DNA of 64,000 bases, taken from positions 1 to 64,000 of the forward strand of contig NZ_AMZO01000022.1 of the NCBI RefSeq assembly GCF_000331515.1. The letters run 5' to 3'. Below, piece by piece: positions 35,182 to 45,698 of this stretch; position 1 is the first letter of the stretch; each line of letters begins with the position of its first letter. The position numbers were made by a program, and so were the translations under genes. The notes below the pieces were generated by a model that did no database searches, was not told the DNA's origin, and saw only the letters and a program-made list of their open reading frames with translations. This DNA comes from Photobacterium marinum. Its GTDB lineage: Bacteria > Pseudomonadota > Gammaproteobacteria > Enterobacterales > Vibrionaceae.

Positions 35182-36654
35182 TTAAGCTGTTTCAGTTTTA
35201 GCCTGAGCTTGGTCTAACTCAGAAACAGAAACCAGGCTGCCGTATACCGGGCGTAGGGCCTTGATGATATCGTGGCGGCTGATCATACCAACCAGTTGCT
35301 CGTCTTTGACAACCGGGAAGCTTTGCGGACGGCTTACAACCATAGTGCGGGCACGCTCAGTCAGTGATTGGGTAGTCATTTGAGTTGCGATACCGCTGCT
35401 GCTTACCGGGTACAGGATGTTCTTGTCGATGCTCATGTACTCAGCAATTTCCAGAATTGAATTGTCTGGGCTTACTGTCTGGATTTCATGCTTCATCAGA
35501 TCCTGCACTTTGCATTCTGCATCTGGCATGTAGTCGTTACACCATAGGTCAACCAGCGCATCATGAACAGAGAAGAAGCCAACAAGGCGGTTGTCGCTGG
35601 ACAGAACCGGCGCACCTGACTGTTCTTCTTTCATCAGAATATCCAGCGCCTGTGCAACAGGCATACCTGGTTGCAGAGTCGTAGTTGCCGGACGCATGTA
35701 ATCGTTCACTAATAGGTTTTCCTGAAGCATAGCGTTGTCCTTGTTTAAAACGGTGGAGTTAGAAAAATCCGGGGTGATGATGGTTGCAGTGGCTTGGTGC
35801 GTCTTATTTGAGCTGAAGATAGACCAGTAGCTCAGGCCGACAAGCACGCCGCCGCCAACAATGTTGCCCAGGGTGACTGGGATCAGGTTGGCAAAAATGA
35901 AGTTATGGATATTGAGGTCGGCAAACTGTTCAGGCGAAACTCCCAGGTTCAGCCAGAATGATTCCGGGGCAATGTTCTGAATAGTAATACCCAGCGGGAT
36001 CATGAACATGTTTGCGACGCTGTGCTCAAAACCGGTGCTGACAAACATCGCAACCGGCAGGATCATCATGGCCATTTTGGTCATCATGTTGTTTGAGCAG
36101 AAGGTCATCCAGATAGCAAGACAAACCAACAGGTTACACAGCACCCCCAGAGAGAAAGCTTCCAGTGGCTGGTGGTGAAGTTTGTGCTGGGCAACGTGCA
36201 GGGCGTTAAGACCCCATTGGCCGCCGTCCAGTTGGTAAAGGCTACCCATGGTTACCAGGCTTAGCAGCAGCATCGCCCCCAGGAAGTTACCGAAATAAAC
36301 TTTGCCCCAGGTTGCCAGCATACGGCCGGTGGTTATGTGTTTATTGGCACGGGCGATGGAAGACAGAACTGTACTGGTGAACAGTTCACCGCCGCAAATT
36401 ACGACTAGGATCAGGCCCATACTGAATGCCAGGCCACCGAACAGACGGTTCAGGCCCCAGCCCAGGTTGCTGCCTGTGGTTACAGTGATGTAGAACACGA
36501 AAGCCAGGCCGATGAAGACACCGGCGGTAATCGCCAGTGAGATCGTGGTGCGGGTTGGTTTAGAAGCTTTGCCAACCGCGTACGCTTCTGCCTGTTTCAT
36601 CATCTCCTTCGGAGTGAAGTTATGGTTATTATTGGTTGCTGTTGACGCAGCCAT
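35182..36654 (-). CDS. focA: FocA-type formate channel fused to CBS domains
   Basis: This 490-residue protein has an N-terminal FNT channel (about residues 15-285), with GGLAFSMGLILVVICGGELFTST and FEHSVANMF as in the 281-residue FocA at 16.8 kb. After a polar linker there is a Bateman module (about 305-485): LVNDYMRPATTTLQPGMP and VQDLMKHEIQTVSPDNSILEIA, ending LVGMISRHDIIKALR. Typical FocA proteins stop near 285. CBS pairs bind adenine nucleotides, so the fusion probably couples formate flux to energy charge (inference). The ATG at 36654 has GGAG nine bases upstream. It is divergent from a LysR gene. Confidence 0.9.
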   Translation of the reverse strand: MAASTATNNNHNFTPKEMMKQAEAYAVGKASKPTRTTISLAITAGVFIGLAFVFYITVTTGSNLGWGLNRLFGGLAFSMGLILVVICGGELFTSTVLSSIARANKHITTGRMLATWGKVYFGNFLGAMLLLSLVTMGSLYQLDGGQWGLNALHVAQHKLHHQPLEAFSLGVLCNLLVCLAIWMTFCSNNMMTKMAMMILPVAMFVSTGFEHSVANMFMIPLGITIQNIAPESFWLNLGVSPEQFADLNIHNFIFANLIPVTLGNIVGGGVLVGLSYWSIFSSNKTHQATATIITPDFSNSTVLNKDNAMLQENLLVNDYMRPATTTLQPGMPVAQALDILMKEEQSGAPVLSSDNRLVGFFSVHDALVDLWCNDYMPDAECKVQDLMKHEIQTVSPDNSILEIAEYMSIDKNILYPVSSSGIATQMTTQSLTERARTMVVSRPQSFPVVKDEQLVGMISRHDIIKALRPVYGSLVSVSELDQAQAKTETA

Positions 36655-36876
36655 GTCAAAATTCTCCTTTAAGTTTACTGACACTCCGGTGCGGGATGCG
36701 TGTTTGCGCTTTGGTTAGTAATGTCACTTTTCCTCCTCTGTGTGACGTGAATTACTGAGCGTCAGAATAAGTGGGAGCAAAGTCTTGAGTAAAATTGATA
36801 ATTTCTTTAACCCCAATCACAAAAATTGATATTCTTGGCGATAAGGAACGATTTGCATTGGTAATAGGAGTTTTGA

Positions 36877-37782
36877 ATGCGTTATTCACTAAAGCAGCTT
36901 GCTGTTTTTGAAGAGGTGGCAAGTACGCGAAGTGTGAGTAAAGCCGCTGAAAATCTGGCATTAACCCAGTCTGCGGCCAGTATGGCACTCTCCCAACTGG
37001 AAAAGCTGCTGGGGCGGCCCCTGTTTGAACGTCAGGGAAAGCAAATGGCACTGACATATTGGGGGGCCTGGCTGCGACCACGGGCTAAGAAACTGTTGTT
37101 TGATGCTCAGCAGATAGAATTGGGTTTTTATGATCAGCATATTGTCAGCGGTGAAATCAGCCTGGCTGCCAGCCAGACCGCAGCGGAACACCTGTTACCT
37201 GAACTAATCAGTATCATTGATAAAGACTTCCCTGAGTTGCGCATTCAGCTGAGTGTAAAGAATGCTCAGAAAGTGATTGATCAGGTTAGGAACTATGAAT
37301 GTGAGTTAGGGATTATCGAAGGACGTTGTGATGACAGTCGGCTGGAGCAGGAAGTCTGGTGTCATGACCATCTGGTAATTATCGCCTCCAAGTACCATCC
37401 TTTTGCCAATTTCGAAAAAGTCAGTTTTGCTCAGTTGGAACAGGCGAAGTGGGTGCTTCGCGAACAGGGGGCCGGTACCCGAAAAAGCTTTGAGAGCGCT
37501 TTGCACGGGGTCATTGAAGACTTAGATGTCTGGCGTGAGTATGAACAGATTTCCGTCCTTAAATCTTTGGTTACTCATGGTCCTTATTTGAGTTGTCTAC
37601 CTTATCTGGACGTGGCTAAACATATCGAGCGCGGAGAGTTGGTAGCCTTGAATGTACCTGAGCTGAATATGAAGCGAACACTTTCTTTTATCTGGCGTGC
37701 TGACTCGATAGAGAACCCGTTGCGTGAGTGTATCCGCCGTGAAGCTGTCAGGATGATTAAAGACCGTAAGATGGAAATGTAA
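36877..37782 (+). CDS. LysR-family regulator (YeiE-like)
   Basis: The 301-residue regulator has the LysR helix-turn-helix (residues 5-60: LKQLAVFEEVASTRSVSKAAENLALTQ) and an effector domain (about 90-295). Sequence features (GRPLFERQGKQMALT, GAGTRKSFE) recall YeiE of E. coli. AGGAG precedes the ATG. Divergence from the FocA-CBS gene suggests that gene as a target; the inducer is unknown. The 600 bp after it hold no gene. Confidence 0.88.
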   Translation: MRYSLKQLAVFEEVASTRSVSKAAENLALTQSAASMALSQLEKLLGRPLFERQGKQMALTYWGAWLRPRAKKLLFDAQQIELGFYDQHIVSGEISLAASQTAAEHLLPELISIIDKDFPELRIQLSVKNAQKVIDQVRNYECELGIIEGRCDDSRLEQEVWCHDHLVIIASKYHPFANFEKVSFAQLEQAKWVLREQGAGTRKSFESALHGVIEDLDVWREYEQISVLKSLVTHGPYLSCLPYLDVAKHIERGELVALNVPELNMKRTLSFIWRADSIENPLRECIRREAVRMIKDRKMEM

Positions 37783-38354
37783 TCTGCATCAGAAAAATTG
37801 ATGTACATTACAAATTATATAAATATAAAACCAAGGGCATAACGATCGGTTCTTACTTATAAAGTGTGATCTCATGAAGCCATAAAGGCTTAAAATTGAC
37901 CTTAATGATGACCAAGAACACATATTTAGTTGTTTGTTTTTCCGTAAAGGAAAAAATAACATGATTTCTTATGCTGAACCGAATGCTAATTTGCATCAGT
38001 TTTCATGATAACTATTTTTAGTGAAATTGATATGTAAGTATGTGCATTGATCGTAGTTGAGTAGGTGGTTTTTGTTGGTTATTTAGACAAATAATCAAGT
38101 TTTCTTATTAAAAATAGAAGAATTGATACTGGCTGGCTTTTTATTTGTGCTGAATGCTTGTTATTAAGGCGCTTTAAAGGCGTTTTTGCGATATAGGAAA
38201 CTTTGAATAAAGTAGGTTTAACTATCAGTATTACTTATTCACTAGTGCAATAAACCTTATATGCATTTATATCCATATTTAGGTTGAGGTCGCCCAGAAA
38301 ACCTAGTGGTGAAAAGCCGGATAGCAAAATTGTCAGGTAAATCTGAAGAAAAAC
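37783..38354. other. Long intergenic region between LysR and pflA
   Basis: No convincing gene is present in this AT-rich stretch. It contains a TTTTTCC-GTAAA-GGAAAAA hairpin at about 37938-37956, followed by a 15-codon frame (37961-38008), and a GGTCGCCC element near 38287 that recurs as GGTCGCCC near 22901. Confidence 0.5.
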
Positions 38355-38383
38355 AAAAAGGAGAGCGATGAGCTCTCCTTTTT
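38355..38383. terminator. Terminator of pflA
   Basis: Perfect 12-bp arms AAAAAGGAGAGC/GCTCTCCTTTTT with a 5-base loop. Confidence 0.9.
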
Positions 38384-38407
38384 AAAATGAATCGATTTGA
38401 TCTGGAA

Positions 38408-39151
38408 TTAATACATTACTTTAGCAGAAGTGTATTCGCTGATAATGCCTTTGATTTTTTCCATGGTTTCTTTTGGTGGTGGTTTTACGCCGGTAAGAGG
38501 GTAATCATAGCCCATGGCTTCCCACTTGTGTTCGCCAAGCTGGTGGTAGGGCAGCAGCTCAACTTTTTCAATGTTATCCATGTCCTTGATGAAATCACCC
38601 AATAGATGAGCAGATTTTTCATCGTCGGTGAAACCCGGAACGATAACATAACGGATCCAGGTCTTCTGGTCACGTTTGTGAAGGTAGCGGGCAAAGTCCA
38701 AAACGCGCTTGTTAGGTACGCCAACCAGTTGTTGGTGAACGGAATCATCAAGCTGTTTCAGGTCCAGCATGACCAGATCAGTGCTGTCTAGCACTTCGTC
38801 AACAACATCCGTATGTTTGCGAATGTAGCCATTGGTATCAAGACAGGTATGGATTCCTTGCGCCTGTGCCGCACGGAAGAAGTCGCGGACAAATTCAGGC
38901 TGTAGCATGGCTTCACCGCCAGATGCAGTAACACCACCACCGGAGGCGTTCATAAAGTGACGATAGGCACCGGCTTCTTTGATCAGTTCATCAACGGTGA
39001 TTTCTCGTCCGTCATGCAGGTCCCAGGTATCACGGTTGTGACAGTACTGACAACGCATCAGGCAGCCTTGCAAAAAAACGATGAAACGGATGCCGGGTCC
39101 ATCCACGGTACCGCAGGATTCAAAAGAGTGAATACGGCCTTTTACAGACAT
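38408..39151 (-). CDS. pflA: Pyruvate formate-lyase activating enzyme PflA
   Basis: PflA is a radical-SAM enzyme that installs the glycyl radical on PflB under anaerobic conditions. The 247-residue protein has the iron-sulfur motif [10 protein letters not shown] (CX3CX2C, residues 30-37), the activating-enzyme signature [14 protein letters not shown], the SAM-binding SGGEAMLQ, and LDTNG. Length matches E. coli PflA (246). It lies 319 bp downstream of pflB on the same strand, with the pflB terminator between them, so it has partly independent expression. Confidence 0.96.
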   Translation of the reverse strand: MSVKGRIHSFESCGTVDGPGIRFIVFLQGCLMRCQYCHNRDTWDLHDGREITVDELIKEAGAYRHFMNASGGGVTASGGEAMLQPEFVRDFFRAAQAQGIHTCLDTNGYIRKHTDVVDEVLDSTDLVMLDLKQLDDSVHQQLVGVPNKRVLDFARYLHKRDQKTWIRYVIVPGFTDDEKSAHLLGDFIKDMDNIEKVELLPYHQLGEHKWEAMGYDYPLTGVKPPPKETMEKIKGIISEYTSAKVMY

Positions 39152-39385
39152 TGCTTTACTTCTCCGCGTGGGGCGTGTTTTATATTGTTATTTTATTACA
39201 AAATGTCTGGCTTAAATAGCGAAAAAAGAGTCAAAACTGTAATAGTTCTACATTTTTTATGTGGAAGCGTTTGCGTCTCAGCCTGTTTCTTTTTGCTCTG
39301 CTACTTTCCATGATTATAGCTGTCTGGTTTGTTGTTCAAGCTGCAAAATCAGGTCGCTTGGCACAAAGAGTGTGGGTCAAAATAT
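39152..39385. other. Intergenic region upstream of pflA
   Basis: No gene is seen. It carries the pflA promoter; I could not assign a specific operator with confidence. Confidence 0.4.
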
Positions 39386-39413
39386 AAAAAAAGCCGGTCA
39401 GAGACCGGCTTTT
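39386..39413 (-). terminator. Terminator of pflB
   Basis: Stem AAAGCCGGTC/GACCGGCTTT; on the minus strand it is followed by TTTTTT. Confidence 0.88.
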
Positions 39414-39470
39414 CTGTTTGTCAGCTAGTTACTATCGCTAGCGGCTAGCTTACTTACACTGAAGTCTCAA

Positions 39471-41747
39471 TTATAGAGATGCAGTGAAAGTACGAGAAAT
39501 TACGTCACGCTGCTGCTCTGGAGTCAGAGAGTTGAAGCGTACAGCGTAACCAGATACACGGATAGTTAGCTGTGGGTAGTTCTCTGGGTGCTTAACTGCG
39601 TCTTCTAGAGTTTCGCGGTTAAGAACGTTAACGTTCAGGTGCTGACCGCCTTCGATGCCAGCTTCGTGGTGGAAGTAACCATCCATCAGGCCAGCAAGGT
39701 TAGCTTTCTGAGTCTCAACTTCTTTACCTAGCGCGTTAGGAACGATAGAGAAAGTGTAAGAGATACCATCTTTCGCGTCAGCGAATGGTAGTTTACCTAC
39801 AGAAGTCAGAGATGCTACCGCACCCTTCTCGTCACGACCGTGCATTGGGTTAGCACCTGGAGCAAATGGAGCACCAGCTTTACGACCGTCTGGAGTAGTA
39901 CCAGTCTTCTTACCGTATACCACGTTAGAAGTGATAGTCAGGATAGACTGAGTAGGGATTGCATCACGGTAAGTGTTAAGCTTACGGATCTTGTTCATGA
40001 ACGTAGTAACAAGTTCACAAGCGATGTCATCAACGCGTGGGTCGTTGTTACCGAATTTAGGGTAATCGCCTTCGATTTCGAAATCGATCGCGATGCCGTC
40101 TTCGTCACGAACTGGTTTAACAGTTGCGTATTTGATTGCAGACAGTGAGTCAGCAGCAACAGATAGACCAGCGATACCACAAGCCATAGTACGCTTAACA
40201 TCACGGTCGTGAAGAGCCATTAGAGATGCTTCGTAGCTGTACTTGTCGTGCATGAAGTGGATGCTGTTCAGTGCAGTAACGTACTGTTTAGCCAGCCAAT
40301 CCATGAAGTGATCCATGCGATCCATTAGGTCGTCATAGTTCAGAACTTCGTCAGTCATCTTGTCCATTTCAGGACCAACCTGGATCTTCAGCTTCTCATC
40401 CACACCACCGTTGATGGTGTAAAGCATTGTTTTAGCTAGGTTAGCACGAGCACCGAAGAACTGCATTTGCTTACCAACAACCATTGGAGATACACAACAT
40501 GCGATTGCGTAGTCATCAGACTCCATGTCTGGACGCATTAGGTCGTCGTTTTCGTACTGGATAGAAGAAGTATCGATAGATACTTTCGCACAGAACTTCT
40601 TGAAGCCTTCAGGTAGCTTCTCAGACCATAGAACAGTGATGTTCGGCTCTGGAGAAGGACCCATAGTGTACAGGCTGTTTAGGAAACGGAAGTTAGTACG
40701 TGTTACCAGCGTACGACCGTCAAGACCCATACCACCCATAGATTCTGTTGCCCAGATTGGGTCGCCAGAGAACAGCTCATCGTACTCAGGAGTACGTAGG
40801 AAGCGAACCATACGTAGTTTCATTACGAAGTGGTCGATCATTTCCTGAGCTTGTTCTTCAGTGATCTTACCTGCTTCGATATCACGCTGGATGTATACGT
40901 CTAGGAACGTAGAAGTACGACCCAGAGACATAGCTGCACCGTTCTGAGACTTAACAGCAGCCAGGTAACCGAAGTAAGTCCACTGGATTGCTTCTTGTGA
41001 AGTTTCAGCTGGACGAGAGATGTCACAACCGTACTTAGCAGCCATCTCTTTGATCTGGCCTAGAGCACGGTGCTGCTCAGCGATTTCTTCGCGTAGCTGC
41101 ATAGTAGCCTGTAGGTCTTCGCCGTTCTCGAATTTCTCTTGAAGAGAAGTGAACTGAGCGAACTTGTCCTTCATCAGGTAGTCGATACCGTACAGAGCAA
41201 CACGACGGTAGTCACCGATGATACGACCACGGCCGTATGCATCTGGAAGACCAGTCAGAACACCAGACTTACGACACTTCATGATATCTGGAGTGTAGAT
41301 ATCGAAAACGCCTTGGTTGTGAGTCTTACGGTATTCAGTGAAGATTTTCTTAACTTGAGGATCTAGTTCGCGATCGTACGCTTTGCAAGAACCCTCAACC
41401 ATGCGGATACCACCGTTAGGGATGATCGCACGCTTAAGTGGTTTTTCAGTCTGAAGACCAACGATAGTCTCTAGATCTTTGTTGATGTAGCCTGCATCAT
41501 GCGCAGTGATGGTAGAGATAACAGAAGTATCGAAATCTACAGGAGCGTGAGTGCTGTTTTCCTGCTTGATACCTTCCATTACCTGAGCCCATAGCGATTT
41601 AGTCGCTTCAGTACCTTCAGATACTAGGAAAGATTCGTCGCCTTCATACGGAGCGTAGTTCTTCTGGATGAAGTCGCGTACGTTAACTTCGTTTTGCCAG
41701 TCACCTGCCGCAAAACCTTCCCAAGCTTTAGCAAATTGCTCTGCCAT
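39471..41747 (-). CDS. pflB: Formate acetyltransferase (pyruvate formate-lyase) PflB
   Basis: PflB cleaves pyruvate with CoA to acetyl-CoA and formate through a glycyl radical. The 758-residue protein (E. coli 760) has the adjacent catalytic Cys pair in [11 protein letters not shown] and the radical Gly733 in RVSGYAVRF, plus the [19 protein letters not shown] block. Product formate leaves by FocA or enters Fhs, and acetyl-CoA goes to Pta-AckA. The gene has its own 214-bp leader region with hairpins and follows the DUF3360 gene on the same strand. Confidence 0.98.
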   Translation of the reverse strand: MAEQFAKAWEGFAAGDWQNEVNVRDFIQKNYAPYEGDESFLVSEGTEATKSLWAQVMEGIKQENSTHAPVDFDTSVISTITAHDAGYINKDLETIVGLQTEKPLKRAIIPNGGIRMVEGSCKAYDRELDPQVKKIFTEYRKTHNQGVFDIYTPDIMKCRKSGVLTGLPDAYGRGRIIGDYRRVALYGIDYLMKDKFAQFTSLQEKFENGEDLQATMQLREEIAEQHRALGQIKEMAAKYGCDISRPAETSQEAIQWTYFGYLAAVKSQNGAAMSLGRTSTFLDVYIQRDIEAGKITEEQAQEMIDHFVMKLRMVRFLRTPEYDELFSGDPIWATESMGGMGLDGRTLVTRTNFRFLNSLYTMGPSPEPNITVLWSEKLPEGFKKFCAKVSIDTSSIQYENDDLMRPDMESDDYAIACCVSPMVVGKQMQFFGARANLAKTMLYTINGGVDEKLKIQVGPEMDKMTDEVLNYDDLMDRMDHFMDWLAKQYVTALNSIHFMHDKYSYEASLMALHDRDVKRTMACGIAGLSVAADSLSAIKYATVKPVRDEDGIAIDFEIEGDYPKFGNNDPRVDDIACELVTTFMNKIRKLNTYRDAIPTQSILTITSNVVYGKKTGTTPDGRKAGAPFAPGANPMHGRDEKGAVASLTSVGKLPFADAKDGISYTFSIVPNALGKEVETQKANLAGLMDGYFHHEAGIEGGQHLNVNVLNRETLEDAVKHPENYPQLTIRVSGYAVRFNSLTPEQQRDVISRTFTASL

Positions 41748-41799
41748 GACATACCTACCTTTTTAGTAGAAAAAACACGTACTGTTGAACTTTGACAGT

Positions 41800-41825
41800 T
41801 CTTCACCACCGGAGGGTGGTGGACA
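41800..41825. repeat. GC-rich hairpin in the pflB leader
   Basis: CCACC (with flanking bases) pairs with GGTGG around ACCGGAG in the 60-80 bp before pflB. On the minus strand no T run follows, so a leader RNA structure is more likely than a terminator. Confidence 0.4.
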
Positions 41826-41961
41826 GTACACTTTTATTAACAATAATACGGATAATCAAATCATAGGTTTCAGATTGTTTATGATTTCATTATTCGTATT
41901 AGTGCTAGAAACTTGCACTAATACTAAGTTGGGGCAGCATCATCTACTGCCCCAGCTTTGA

Positions 41962-43476
41962 TTATAGTAACGCTGGAATGCCGTATTGGCCTTCAAGCAT
42001 ACCAACTGCCAGCATCGCAATCAGACAGATAATCAGTACACCACCAGGGATGATTACCTTGTCAGCGAAAGACAGCTTAGTTGCGCGCTCTTTGTCACCG
42101 ATCAGACCGTTGTTGTCCAGTAGCATAGTCAGAGCCCATGCCAGAACCGGGTTAACAACAGCAGATGCGAAGATACAGATACCCGCAGACTGTGAATCTT
42201 TAGTGTCTTTAACCATCTGAACACCAGCTTCCAGAAGTGGCAGGAATACACCAACCAGCAGAGCAATACGCATTACTGGTGGCCATACTGCTACGTCCAT
42301 TGGGAAGCCAAGGATAGCAATGAACATTACCAGACAGCCAAGAACGATCGCGCCAGCTGGAATTGGACGCTTCGCGATAGCTGCAGGGATCATGTAAGTA
42401 CCCCAAGATGAAGTGATGTTACCACCACCCAGAGCAGTACCTACCATCTGACGGATAGAACACATAGTCATAGTGTCATCAACGTCCATCAGTACTTTAT
42501 CAGTGCCTTTAGGGTAGTTCAGTTCCTGGAAGATACGGTGACCAAGGAAGTCTGGAGACCACATTGCTACAGCCAGGATTGCGAAAGGTAGAGATGCGAT
42601 GAAGTGCTGCAGGTTAGGCAGACCAAGCATCCAACCTTCTTCTGTGCTACCCCACCAGTAAACAGGGTTCAGGTTAGGCAGGCCCATTTCTGTTTCGAAC
42701 TTAAGGTCGAAACCGGCGCCTAGAACCAGGGCAACGATCAGGCCTGTGATAGCACAAGCAGGGATCGCTAGCCAGCGTTTGTTAATACGCGCCAGGTAAG
42801 CATAAAGAATAATGTTTACAGCCAGTACGATCAGACCAACGTAGCCCATGCTGCCAGCAGCAACATCAGCAGACTGAAGACCTGTAGCCCAAGACTGGAT
42901 TGAACCGATCTGGCTCATGGTACCGGTAAAGCCCAGGAAGATAAGCAGACCACCGGCTGTACCTTCAGAGGTCAGGTTTACCAGTTTAGAACCGCCTTTG
43001 AAGTAACTTAGCAGAAGACCGAATACACCAAGAAGGATGGCTAGAGCAAGAGGGTGGGCACCGGCCAGGGCGATAGAACCGATCAATGGAATCATTGGAC
43101 CGTGGTTACCAGCCAGGTTGGCGCGAGGATTGATGAATCCGGATGCTAATACACAGAAAAGAAGCGCAGGAAGCAGCATTTCAACACGTGCAACTTCGAT
43201 TGCGAATTCTTTACCAAGGTTGATGTGATCCCAAGCTTGAGTCAGGCCGTCAGCCCAAGACATCATTACCGCAGAGTACATTGCGATAATACCGATAGTA
43301 CCTGCCAGTGCTGGTACCAAATCTTCAAGCTCGAAACGGAAGTCACGACCAGGCAGGTTAAGGCCGAAGCGGCGTGGCTTCATAATTTTCAGTTCATGAT
43401 CGAGATATTCCGATCGCGTTGAGAAGTCAGATGCAGGGCGGTGCAGCTCCTGATAACTTCTTTCTTCAGATGACAT
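41962..43476 (-). CDS. DUF3360 membrane protein
   Basis: The 504-residue protein has about twelve membrane helices and belongs to DUF3360, a family distantly like SulP/uracil-xanthine permeases (the FINPRANLAGNHGPMIPLIGSI block resembles their substrate loop, shown here split by its Pro residues). The N-terminal 60 residues are polar and cytosolic. Its position just upstream of pflB is one I associate with Vibrionaceae. A role in moving an organic acid or formate-related anion is plausible but unproven. A candidate FNR site lies 157 bp upstream. Confidence 0.85.
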   Translation of the reverse strand: MSSEERSYQELHRPASDFSTRSEYLDHELKIMKPRRFGLNLPGRDFRFELEDLVPALAGTIGIIAMYSAVMMSWADGLTQAWDHINLGKEFAIEVARVEMLLPALLFCVLASGFINPRANLAGNHGPMIPLIGSIALAGAHPLALAILLGVFGLLLSYFKGGSKLVNLTSEGTAGGLLIFLGFTGTMSQIGSIQSWATGLQSADVAAGSMGYVGLIVLAVNIILYAYLARINKRWLAIPACAITGLIVALVLGAGFDLKFETEMGLPNLNPVYWWGSTEEGWMLGLPNLQHFIASLPFAILAVAMWSPDFLGHRIFQELNYPKGTDKVLMDVDDTMTMCSIRQMVGTALGGGNITSSWGTYMIPAAIAKRPIPAGAIVLGCLVMFIAILGFPMDVAVWPPVMRIALLVGVFLPLLEAGVQMVKDTKDSQSAGICIFASAVVNPVLAWALTMLLDNNGLIGDKERATKLSFADKVIIPGGVLIICLIAMLAVGMLEGQYGIPALL

Positions 43477-43900
43477 AATTGCCTCGTTCTACGTTTAAAA
43501 TAATTCTTGTCTTTGGTTTCTGTAATGTAGCTTGCCACTCAAAAATTGGACAATCTGAATTGCGCGCCGATGAGTGTAATTAAATTTCACCAAATTTTAT
43601 CCGAAGTGTACCGTCAGAATACTAAAATGGAATTGATCTCGATCACTACGACTAAAATATTATAAGAAAAAAACCAACAAAAATTGAGTGGAAAGACTAA
43701 AAATTATGAAAAATGTCGTAAATTTCATAACAAAATAGTACTTGTGAATACACTTTGAATAGGTTTTTATTGGTTTAAGTTATTATTTTATAATGGATTT
43801 TACCATTGTAGCGCATGCATCATGGTTTACAACTGGTGAAATGCTGTTGTCACTATTAGTTGTTTTATTTTTAAACAATTCATTATGAGCATAGATGAAT
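43477..43900. other. Intergenic region upstream of the DUF3360 gene
   Basis: No gene is supported in this AT-rich stretch. It contains the candidate FNR site at 43633-43646. Confidence 0.6.
43633..43646. promoter_or_regulatory. Candidate FNR site upstream of DUF3360-pflB
   Basis: TTGATCTCGATCAC matches TTGAT-N4-ATCAA except for the last base. The position before an anaerobic fermentation gene group fits FNR activation. Confidence 0.6.
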
Positions 43901-43927
43901 AAAAATGCCGATAGAAAACTACCGGCA
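43901..43927 (-). terminator. Terminator of ycaO
   Basis: TGCCG/CGGCA core extended by TAG/CTA, followed on the minus strand by TTTTT. Confidence 0.75.
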
Positions 43928-43958
43928 CAAGTCTATATAGCTAAAAGTTGTAAAAAAC

Positions 43959-45698
43959 CTACATTTCACTAGCCGCTTTGGCTTTCTGTAGCTTCTGGTA
44001 AGAAGCTAGCAACTGCTGATGGGCCGGGAACTGAGCCATACTCAGGTCACCACCGGTCAGGCCATAAAAGCGAACTGTACCCTCAATTGAGCCCCATGCT
44101 GCTGTTACGGTATCTTTACCGTACAGGCGTTCAAATTCAGCTTTGCACTGAGCCGGATCGCGTTCTTCATCAAGAGCAAATGCCAGGCTGGCGATTAGGC
44201 AGTGGAAAAAGTGGGTACGTTCCGGGCTGTATGATGAAGCGTTATACTCGATACTCCAGTTCGCATATTCCAGAGCTAGCTCAAGATCACCGCCAGCCAG
44301 TGCCAGCAGACACTTTAGCTCGCCGATACACAGGGTTTGCCAGGCACTATCCGCTTTAGGTACTAAGCCGATGAGTTCAGAAAGGTAATTTCTATCATCC
44401 AGGCGCTCTTCTTCCAGAATGCAATACATTTCGGCATATTGCTCGCTGTCCCATTCTGTTGTCGGTAGTGCTAATAGGGTTTCACGCAGTTCCAGAGCAA
44501 CGTTATTGTTGGCTTCGATCAGTTTTTCTACTGGATAAATTTCAGACCAGCCCGGTACGATGATGCGGCAACAGTCAACCCCCAGGAAGTCATAGTCAGC
44601 AATATAGACGTCAGTATTTTCTTGCTCAAAGATAGCCATCAGGTGGTTGAATTCTTCTTTTGACGTACCGCTGAAGTTCCAGTCAACAAATTTGTAGTCG
44701 GTTTCTTCTTTTTCTTTGAAAAGATCCCATGACACCAGAACCGATGAGTTGATGAAGTGAGCTTCTTCATTATCAAATGGCGCTTTAGGGAATACATCAA
44801 GGTCTTTCAGTCCACGTCCCTGAAGTAGTTTGGTAACACTACGCTCTAGTGCAACCTCGAAGCGAGGGTGAGCGCTAAATGATGCTAAGCAGCTATTGCT
44901 CTGTTGGTTTAACTGTATCACGCAGATCACTGGGTATTTACCACCCAGCGAGGCATCGTAACAATAAATAGGAAACCCTTCTGCTTTCAGGGCGCTGATT
45001 GACTCTTGAATGCCAGGGAAGCGATTCAGAACTTGCGTCGGGATTTCCGGTAGTCTGATGTGCTCTGTGATAATGCGGTTTCTGATGGCATGTTCGCAAA
45101 TTTCCGCGAGTCCCTGAATGCGGGCTCCTGCTTTTGTATTGCCAGCCGCGATGCCGTTAGATTCATACAGGTTACTGATGATGTTCATCGGGATATACGT
45201 TGTTTCTTTGTCGCTCTGACGTTCGAACGGTAGGCAGCATATTCCGCGTTCCATATTGCTTGATTGCAAATCGATCAGATCAGTACCCAGTAGTTCCATG
45301 GTGGGATCGTAGAACTGAGTCAGACGTTCATCGAGGATCTCTTCCGGTGGCAGGTTTTCTTCAAGGCTGACTGGGAACCACTTTTCGTTCGGGTAGTGGA
45401 CGAATTCGCTTTCAGCAATGTCATTCCCTAGGTAGTAGTCGGTATAGAAGTCATTATTCGACAGGCGCTCAAAGAATTTACTCAGAGCTGAAGCTAACGC
45501 AGCTTTTTCACTGGAGCCTTTACCACTGGTGAAATTCATCGGTGCGTCGACGTCGCGGATTTCGACAGACCAGACATTGGCTACCGGGTTCTGCCATGAA
45601 GCTTCTTCAATATTAAAGCCTTGTTTTTTCAGTTGGCTCTGGAAACGTTCGATTGTTTCCTCAAGTGCGGCGTCTTTACCTGGAATAAATGTTTTCAT
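43959..45698 (-). CDS. ycaO: YcaO cyclodehydratase-family protein
   Basis: The 579-residue protein matches E. coli YcaO (586), which assists RimO in beta-methylthiolation of ribosomal protein S12. The ATP-binding YcaO core is visible: SSEKAALASALSKFFERLSNNDF near residue 85, QGLAEICEHAIRNRI near 205, and VALERSVTKLLQGRG near 290. The last 170 residues form the TPR-like C-terminal extension. In E. coli ycaO lies next to focA-pflB, and that neighbourhood is kept here. Confidence 0.93.
   Translation of the reverse strand: MKTFIPGKDAALEETIERFQSQLKKQGFNIEEASWQNPVANVWSVEIRDVDAPMNFTSGKGSSEKAALASALSKFFERLSNNDFYTDYYLGNDIAESEFVHYPNEKWFPVSLEENLPPEEILDERLTQFYDPTMELLGTDLIDLQSSNMERGICCLPFERQSDKETTYIPMNIISNLYESNGIAAGNTKAGARIQGLAEICEHAIRNRIITEHIRLPEIPTQVLNRFPGIQESISALKAEGFPIYCYDASLGGKYPVICVIQLNQQSNSCLASFSAHPRFEVALERSVTKLLQGRGLKDLDVFPKAPFDNEEAHFINSSVLVSWDLFKEKEETDYKFVDWNFSGTSKEEFNHLMAIFEQENTDVYIADYDFLGVDCCRIIVPGWSEIYPVEKLIEANNNVALELRETLLALPTTEWDSEQYAEMYCILEEERLDDRNYLSELIGLVPKADSAWQTLCIGELKCLLALAGGDLELALEYANWSIEYNASSYSPERTHFFHCLIASLAFALDEERDPAQCKAEFERLYGKDTVTAAWGSIEGTVRFYGLTGGDLSMAQFPAHQQLLASYQKLQKAKAASEM

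Noticed and set aside
39261-39276. Second PurR-like site upstream of pflA
   Set aside because: Only the right half matches; two or more mismatches in the left half.
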